Source: Miscanthus floridulus
Taxonomy: Eukaryota > Streptophyta > Magnoliopsida > Poales > Poaceae
DNA: 64,000 bases
Assembly (NCBI RefSeq): GCF_019320115.1
Contig: NC_089593.1
Coordinates: 16,518,221 to 16,582,220 of the forward strand
Direction: 5' to 3'
Part shown: positions 57,435 through 64,000 of the stretch, piece after piece
How positions within the stretch are numbered: position 1 is the first letter of the stretch
Layout: each line of letters opens with the position of its first letter
Program-made: the position numbers and the translations under genes
The notes under the pieces: generated by a model
Database searches by the model: none
The model's input: the letters and a program-made list of their open reading frames with translations, nothing else
What the model was told of the DNA's origin: nothing

Positions 57435-60380
57435 CACTACAAGAAATAGGGCTTTACATGACGGTTTACTGGTGACGTTCTAAGAAAGCATCATAGAATT
57501 GTATTGTCTATGACGGATCATTCCTAAGGTGATACATCTATGACAACTGGTTTAGTTGTCGTCACTGTTGAACGTCACGGATCATATTCCCTCGTAAATA
57601 GGGAAGTTGGTACCCTAGGGGAAGGTGGTACCAGCCTGTCGATGAGGTTAAATGTGCAAAACTTTTTTTTGAAAGTAAATGTGCAAAGACTATTGCCACG
57701 ACCAGGAGTCGAACTGCAGGGATCTTGTATTCAAGGGTAGGGAACTAACCACTGAGATGCAGCGTTGTTTTCGATGAGTACTGATCTGTTTTAGATTTTG
57801 TCCTCTGTTGAACAAATTATAGTGCTTTGAAATTCCTAGTCTGTGACGTTCTGTGTTTGAGCGCACAGAAAAAAATATTTCGCACACTTTCGTGGTCCGT
57901 GCGGGCCTATGGGACTCAAAATTTTTCCTCCAGTGACTTCCTCCCTCTTATCCTCTCCCATTCTCCCCGCAGCAACACACATGTCCCAGTCTCCAACCTT
58001 TCTCCACCTTCCCTGCCATCCTCTCCGACCATCCCTCCCCAATCCACCTCTCTCCATCCAGGTACGCACGACGCGGAGCTATGGCGGAGTGGGGCTGGGG
58101 GCTGAAGCTGCGAGCGGCATGGGGCTGCGGGCGGCACGGGGATGCGGGTATCGTGGATCTGCGGGCGGTGTGGATCTGCGGCGCGGAGCTTCGTGCTGAA
58201 GCTGCGAGCGGCGGGGTAGCTGCCGTCAGGGGCGGCCGACCGTCCCGTCCTCACGAGCAGGGTCATGACTCCGTCGAGTCGCCTAGTCCTCTGCTGACGG
58301 CCAGCTGCCCCGCGTCGACGCGCCCCCGCCTGGCCGCCTCAGCCCTCCGGCCTCCGCCCTTGGCCGGCGCTCGGAGGCCATAGCCAGCCGCCCAGGCACC
58401 CACGTCCCACACTCTGCAGTTGTGCTGCTCCTCTCTCCTGTTGCCTGTTGCGGTATGCTTTTGTCTCTTAAACAATAGTAGATTTTAGCTGAACCCAACT
58501 CTGAATTTGGTACCAAAATTATAGTGTTTTTAGCCGAATTTGAGCCCCTACAACTTCTAAACGCTGTAGGTTTTGATCCATGTCCTTAAACAAGATCGGT
58601 AAACCTTTATGTCCAGAACATATTTGTTTATGATAGAGTGAATCATGTACATGTGAATTTAGGAGAAATTCTTTGATGAACAAAGGATCTCAGTCTCAGT
58701 TATGAGCTCTGAACTTATAAATTGCAGGTATATTATTATCATAATTTTGACATTAGTTCTCCAACCTAATGTATATTGTGTGCTCTGTACTAAATAATGG
58801 ATGCTTCTCAATCGATACTTGGCACCAATGATGGTTGTTGCTCTAGTGCTGCTTTTGGAATTCAACAAGGTATGTTGCTAATTTGCAGCAATCTAGATTA
58901 GAGAAGATAGCTAGCCAATTTAATTTTTTATATGCTCTGTTACCAATATGATTTCTGAGAACTTGAGATGCACAAACGACCTTTATTCTAGAACTTGTCA
59001 CTTATACTGCAAACTACAATCAGTAGCAATAGAAACTTTAGTTCCAGATAGTCATTCCAGGAACTCAGTACTTAAGAGTTTCTAGTGTTCATGGTATCTG
59101 TTCCTCACATTTGCAGGCATGTATGGCCAATGTGAACTTGTCAACACAGGCCTAGTGGACTCGTGATACAACTTTCACTAGCTATTTTAACTTATAGAGC
59201 TGCCATCAGTGAGGTGCCCCTTTTCCATATTACTATACTAGCCATGCAAATTATTGTGTTAAAAAAATTACTATACTAACTGTGCAAATGCAACTGCCAA
59301 GCCAAATTGTTGGAGGCTGCAGCTTCAGTTCTTCTCAAATTGGTTGGCTAAATTGTTGGCCATCTAGAGGAGCAGTATAAGTGACAAGTTTAGAACAACA
59401 TTTGATAGGTTTCCAGCTTGCAAGTGACAAGTTCAAGAACAAGTCATTTTTGTAACTCCTTGTATTATTTCAACCTGTTTTGGACTTTTGGTTATGTTTC
59501 CAGCTTTGGTGTGCATAGGATATATTAAATTAGGAGATTTGCAGAACACAAGTGATAGATTGTGCAAAGATTGGACAAAACCATATCTAGTGCAAACATT
59601 TGACTAAGTGCTATGCTGTTATGTTCATTTGATCTCATGTAGGCCTATCTAGGCTCTCAATATGCTCCTGTCTTCTTCCTAATAAGTTGACAATCTTCAA
59701 ATAAATAATAGTTGCGATGTAGAAGTTTTAACTTGGCCAAAAGACCCTTGCATTTTTTGCAAAGATAGTACCTTTGCACATGTGAGTTTTATTACTGATC
59801 AAGTATTCTTTGTAGATGTTTGATGAGGCTATCTGTGAATTGCGGCAAGAGGATCAAGGTGCTCATTGTGGCTATTTTCATTAGTCACGAAAGATTTTGT
59901 TGTGCGAGGAAATCATATGAGTTGTTGTTGTACAAGCCAACATCTTAGTTTTGTAGGTACTTGAGTGTAGCTTGGTTATTGCCGTAGTATTTCATGTGAA
60001 ATATTGTACAAGTACAAATGTTGATGGTTTCAATGAAAATGATGAGCAATATTTTGTCAGTTGTGAGCTTTGTTCCAGTTTATGTGTGTTTCATGAGTGT
60101 GCTTTAATGTGTGGCATGGTTAATATTGATTGTATGGTTAATGTTGTGATGATTTGGTACTAATTTGTGATGTTCTTTTTCATCACTATGGTTTGGATCT
60201 AGGCTTGGATCTGGGCTGGTTATAGGAGACAGACAACTAATTCATGACGAACAAAAAAGCCAATCTGTGATGGTCCATTTTGGTCCAACAAATGTATGAC
60301 GCGGGATACATGACATTTTTCTTGATCGTCATCATGAGTTAACTGTGACGCATTTTTGCTTGTCTGTGACCAAAGTACGA
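57435..60380. mobile_element. CACTA element in the LTR, right end truncated
   Basis: Left end CACTACAAGAAATAGGGC after AAT. Subterminal TGACG-type repeats (CATGACGG, TGACGTTC, GTGACGC) occur at 57450-57580 and again, inverted, at 60220-60350. No GTAGTG end is found before LTR sequence resumes near 60390, so the right terminus is missing. Interior: GC-rich leader (57950-58440), then AT-rich sequence without a recognised gene. Confidence 0.6.
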
Positions 60381-60448
60381 CCATGGAATGAATACAACTT
60401 TGTCTTGTGTTCAAACTTTGATGCTTGTGTAATTTCTTACCCAACATC

Positions 60449-60462
60449 TGGCGCCCACTGTT
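60449..60462 (+). other. Gypsy primer-binding site
   Basis: TGGCGCCCACTGTT two bases after the LTR end, the TGGCGCC type used by many plant Gypsy elements. Confidence 0.65.
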
Positions 60463-60500
60463 TGTGTGTGCTCGAAAACTCCCATGACCATGCGAAGCTA

Positions 60501-61797
60501 ATGGACAGGCCTAACAAGAAAGTTACCACTGGGGTAACCGAAGATGACCCACCAACAGTCGAAGACCAAAGCCTCAAAAAAGATACACCCCAAGACCCAA
60601 ACTCTTCAAAGGCAAGCGAAGCCGAAAAACAAAGACTCAAAGAATTAGAAGAACAAGTGCTGAGAATGCAAAAGGAACTTGAAGAATGTCGCGCAAGAGC
60701 AAGAGAAAAGTCTCTAAAACAAAGAATAAAAGAAGCCAAAGCCAATCTTCGAGAACTAAATGAACAACTCCAAAACGCAAGCCACGAAGTTATACATTTA
60801 GATGAACCAAATTCAGCAACAAAAGCTTCTCAAGAGAAGAATTCCCAAAAGTCATTCATATCAATTGATAAGCTCTCCCTTGTCAAAAACATTGTAGCTA
60901 GCAAAATGGCCCTTGGAGTACAAATTCAACATGATACCAACTTTCGATGGCCAATCTGACCTAAGGCAATTTCTGATGAGTTTTGAAGCCGTAGTAATTT
61001 CTGGAGACGGTGATGAAACTATATTAGCAAAATCTCTTGTCATAGCACTTGAAGGACCAGCACAACAATGGTACTCTTCGCTAAAAGCAAAATCCATACA
61101 TTCATGGGATCAACTTAAAGCAAATTTGCTTGTTGACTTCCAAGGATTCCAACTAGCTGGCCTCACAGATATAGATCTGTTCAATTGCATGCAACAAATC
61201 AAAGAGCCCCTGAGCCAGTACTTCAAAAGATTTATCCAAATCATGGCACAAATTCTAAACATCCTAGACAAAATGGTGATAATAGCTGCAATCAAAGGAC
61301 TTCGAGTAGGCCAATGTGCTTCTCATCTTGCCCGAAAAAACCAAGTACAGTTGCAGAGCTTTACGAAGTCATCCAAAAATATTATAAATCAGTTGATGTT
61401 TACAGAAAAAGAATTGAAGAAGAAAACAACTTCAGGGCTCAAATCAAGCAAAGCAACAATAACTTCCATCCTCAAAGACCAAACAACTATGAGTGAAGAC
61501 CATTTACGCCACATAATCAAGTCAATCAAATCGAGAATGACAACAATTCAATAGCTGAAATTGATTATCCTCACCAAAATCAATATAACCAGCAAAGTCA
61601 ATTCAATAAAAGAACATTTGAAAGAGGAGGCTTTGGCACAAGAGGAAGAGGAGGAAGAGGAAGAGCACCTTTAAAACCTGAAGATATGTACTGCATTATT
61701 CATGGCAAAGGGGCTGGACATACATCTAAAATATGTCCTAAAGTAACTAAAAGCATCGAAGAAGCCCAAGAAGAAAACAGGGCACCAAGCCAGTAAA
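60501..61797 (+). pseudogene. Gypsy gag, frameshifted
   Basis: Starts MDRPNKKVTTG, with a coiled-coil segment (LKELEEQVLRMQKELEECRA). A frameshift near 60920-60950 leads into the retrotransposon gag core (IPTFDGQSDLRQFL, ALEGPAQQWYSSLK, WDQLKANLL). A second shift near 61340 leads to a Gly/Arg-rich stretch (about 61620-61670) and a CIIHGKGAGHTSKIC knuckle-like motif, then a TAA at 61795. Confidence 0.75.
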
Positions 61798-61852
61798 AAT
61801 TGTCAATCATGTGAGGGAAGAATAGCAAAGTTCTTATCAAACTTATTACCCA

Positions 61853-64000
61853 ATGCACTATGGACATCCCCAAGCACTACTTCCAGGGCCACTTCTCGCA
61901 TACAGCTATGAACCCCTAGCAATGTATCATCCCATGCAAAATCAATGGAGGCAAAATCAATCTCAGCAATCAAATATTCAATCAGCACAACCTAAAGCTT
62001 CAGTTGCAAACAACAACCCACAAAACAATCAAGCCAAGCAAGAGAATAACTCCCCATCAGTTTCAGCGGTGAACAATAATGCAATCATCCTAAGCAGAGG
62101 AAGAATATTAACAATCACGGAAGAAAATAGCATGGATCATGAAAATAACAGTCAAAGAAGAAACTACTTCCGAAGAGTAAATTCAATTTCAATGGAAGGC
62201 CCATATAAAAAAACAAGAAGGTCTAATCTACCAATCATATTTTCACAAGAAGACCTTCAGCTGAAAGATTACCCACATATGGATGCTATGGTAATCGAAG
62301 CAAACATTGATGGTTGGGCAGTCTCAAAAATATTTGTTGATGGAGGCAGCTCTGCTGACATTATATTCACATCACCAATTTATGCATGAAAATTGATCAC
62401 AAAATGTGAGGAAGAGCTGAGCATCCACTCTATGGCTTCGGTGGGAAGAACATCCACTCAATTGGAAGAATAATTTTGCCAGTCTCTTTTGGAACAGTAA
62501 GCAATACAAGAACAAAGCAAATAGCATTTGATGTGGTTGACATGTACTATCCATACAATGCACTCTTCGGAAGAGGAACTTTAAATACATTCGAAGCAGT
62601 CATAAGCTACTCATACTTATGCATGAAAATGCCAGCAATAAATGGAGTAATCACAGTACACGGAGACCAAACTGAGGCAAGAAACATTGAAAAAGAATAT
62701 ATTCTAGGACAAAAGAATGTTCACGCAATCGTTGAAAAAGAAAAAGAAGAAACAGAAAATGCGAAGCCTCAACTCAAAGTTGAAGCTTGTGAAGAAACAA
62801 AAAGAGTACCTCTTGATCCATTAGTCCCAGACAAACAAGTCATCATAGGTACTGGACTTTCTCAAGAAGAAGAGGATAAACTTGTGGAATTTCTTCGAAT
62901 TAACAAAGATATATTCGCTTGGTCATCAAATGACTTAGGAGGAGTCAGTAGAGACATAATCAAACACAAACTAGACATCGATCCAAAAGTGAGACCAAAA
63001 AAGCAAAATTTGAGAAAACTAGTCGAAGACATATTTCAGGCTACCAAAGCTGAAGTTCAAAGATTGCTTGATGCAAAAGTTATAAGAGAAGTTCAATTCA
63101 CAACTTGACTCGCAAACATTGTCATGCCTAGGAAAAAGAATGGAAAATGGCGAATGTACATCGATTTCACAGACCTTAATAAAGCGTGCCCAAAACATAA
63201 TTTTCCACTACCAAGAATTGACACATTAGTCGATCAAGCAGCTAGAAGTGAAATGCTAAGTTTCTTGGATTGTTTTTCTGGCTATCATCATATTTGGATG
63301 AGAAAAGAAGATGAAGAATTCACAAGTTTCATCACCCCATTCGGGACTTACTGTTTTGTAAGAATGGCAGAGGGGCTTCGCAATGCTAGCACAACATTTA
63401 TTAGAATGACTTCAACAGTGCGTCACGAATAAATTGGCAAAACCTACTCAACTACATTGATGACATAGTAGTCAAAAGCAAGAAAAGAAGAGATCACATC
63501 GAAGACCTCCAAGAAACATTTACAAATCTCAGGGAAGCAAATTTAAAGTTAAATCCTAAAAAGTGGACCTTGAGAGTCCAAAAGGGCAAAATTCTATGCT
63601 GCATTGTATCAGCAAAAGGAATCGATCCAAACCCAGACAAAGTCTAGGCAATCTTAAACATAAAAGTTCCTGAAATATAAAGGACGTTAAAAAATTGACA
63701 GGATGCCTTAAACAGGTTCATTTCAAAATTAGCAGAGCGAAGTCTGCCGATATTTTAAGCACTCAAGGGAACAAAAAGTGACTTGGCATGGGGACCTTCG
63801 CAACAACATGCATTCGAAGAAATAAAAAGTTACATGTTAAAGCCAAATACTCTAACCACACTAACCCTAGGGGCTGAATTGCTCCTATATGTCTCAGCAA
63901 TAGAAAGTGTAGTGAGTGCAGTCTTAGTTGAAGAACAAGAAAATGAACACATAAAAAGACAAGTCTCAGTCTACTTTGTTTCAGAAGCTCTATCTGGCTC
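61853..64000 (+). pseudogene. Gypsy pol: protease, reverse transcriptase, RNase H (partial)
   Basis: Protease motif [11 protein letters not shown] near 62340, then stops. RT region: DIFAWSSNDLGG, a stop at 63105, then NGKWRMYIDFTDLNKACPK, SFLDCFSGYHH and, after another shift near 63425, NYIDDIVVKSKK with the catalytic YIDD. The RNase H start follows (LLLYVSA..SVVSAVLVEE). The element continues beyond the window; integrase is not seen. Confidence 0.8.

Larger units (their letters stand above)
56983..60446 (+). repeat. 5' LTR of the Gypsy element
   Basis: Begins TGTTGGGGG and ends CTTACCCAACA, so the ends are inverted matches (TGTTGGG/CCCAACA). The U3 part is 56983-57434 with GAAG-rich repeats. 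The CACTA element at 57435 separates the TATA box from the end of the LTR. The original LTR would be only about 0.5 kb. Confidence 0.7.
56983..64000 (+). mobile_element. Ty3/Gypsy retrotransposon, Tat-like, 5' portion
   Basis: Plus strand: LTR 56983-60446 (enlarged by a CACTA insertion), primer-binding site at 60449, gag from 60501, pol from about 61853 and on past the window end. The order gag, protease, reverse transcriptase and the protease motif [10 protein letters not shown] fit the Tat group. Frameshifts and stops throughout, so it is inactive. Confidence 0.8.

Overview
The window is repeat-dense plant nuclear DNA. It most likely comes from a large-genome panicoid grass such as Miscanthus, sugarcane, maize or a relative; this is inferred from a grass-specific DUF6598 gene pair, very GC-rich single-exon genes and CACTA elements built on a TTTGCCGAGTG repeat. 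No organellar, bacterial or CRISPR-like sequence is seen.

Layout. 1-1028: 5' exon of a purple acid phosphatase gene (minus strand), cut by the window edge. 2821-4871: a three-exon DUF6598 gene (minus, copy A) that looks intact apart from its far N-terminus. 6011-6126: an isolated exon-like fragment of a vacuolar cation/proton exchanger. 9983-26983: a second DUF6598 gene (plus, copy B), inverted relative to copy A and dead. Its first exon is split by a 14.4-kb CACTA element (10003-24388, ATC target duplication), and that element is filled by a complete but decayed Copia retrotransposon (10333-23620).

30292-43680: a decayed LINE 3' end, interrupted first by a MITE inside a MITE and then by a 12.2-kb CACTA element (31219-43412, AGG duplication). 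That element carries a ruined TNP1-like/Ulp1-protease gene, which is itself interrupted by a hAT element (36720-37400, CTCCTGGC duplication), plus a probable 3.3-kb solo LTR. A small CACTA element (43972-45659, ATT duplication) follows, and its right end plus flank is present three times in tandem. 46693-47910: an apparently intact, intronless type III polyketide synthase with a clear TATA box. This is the most complete host gene in the window.

48077-56064: further CACTA elements. One is a 4.2-kb gene-capturing element (49106-53308, TCC duplication) carrying aspartic protease exons, inserted into an older CACTA element. 56983 to the window end: a Ty3/Gypsy element (plus strand) whose 5' LTR was hit by another CACTA element and whose gag and pol are full of frameshifts.

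The host genes do not form a pathway. The window's main content is a nested insertion record. In three places removing an element and one copy of its target duplication joins the interrupted reading frame without a shift (the DUF6598 copy, the LINE and the TNP1-like gene), so the order of insertion can be read directly.
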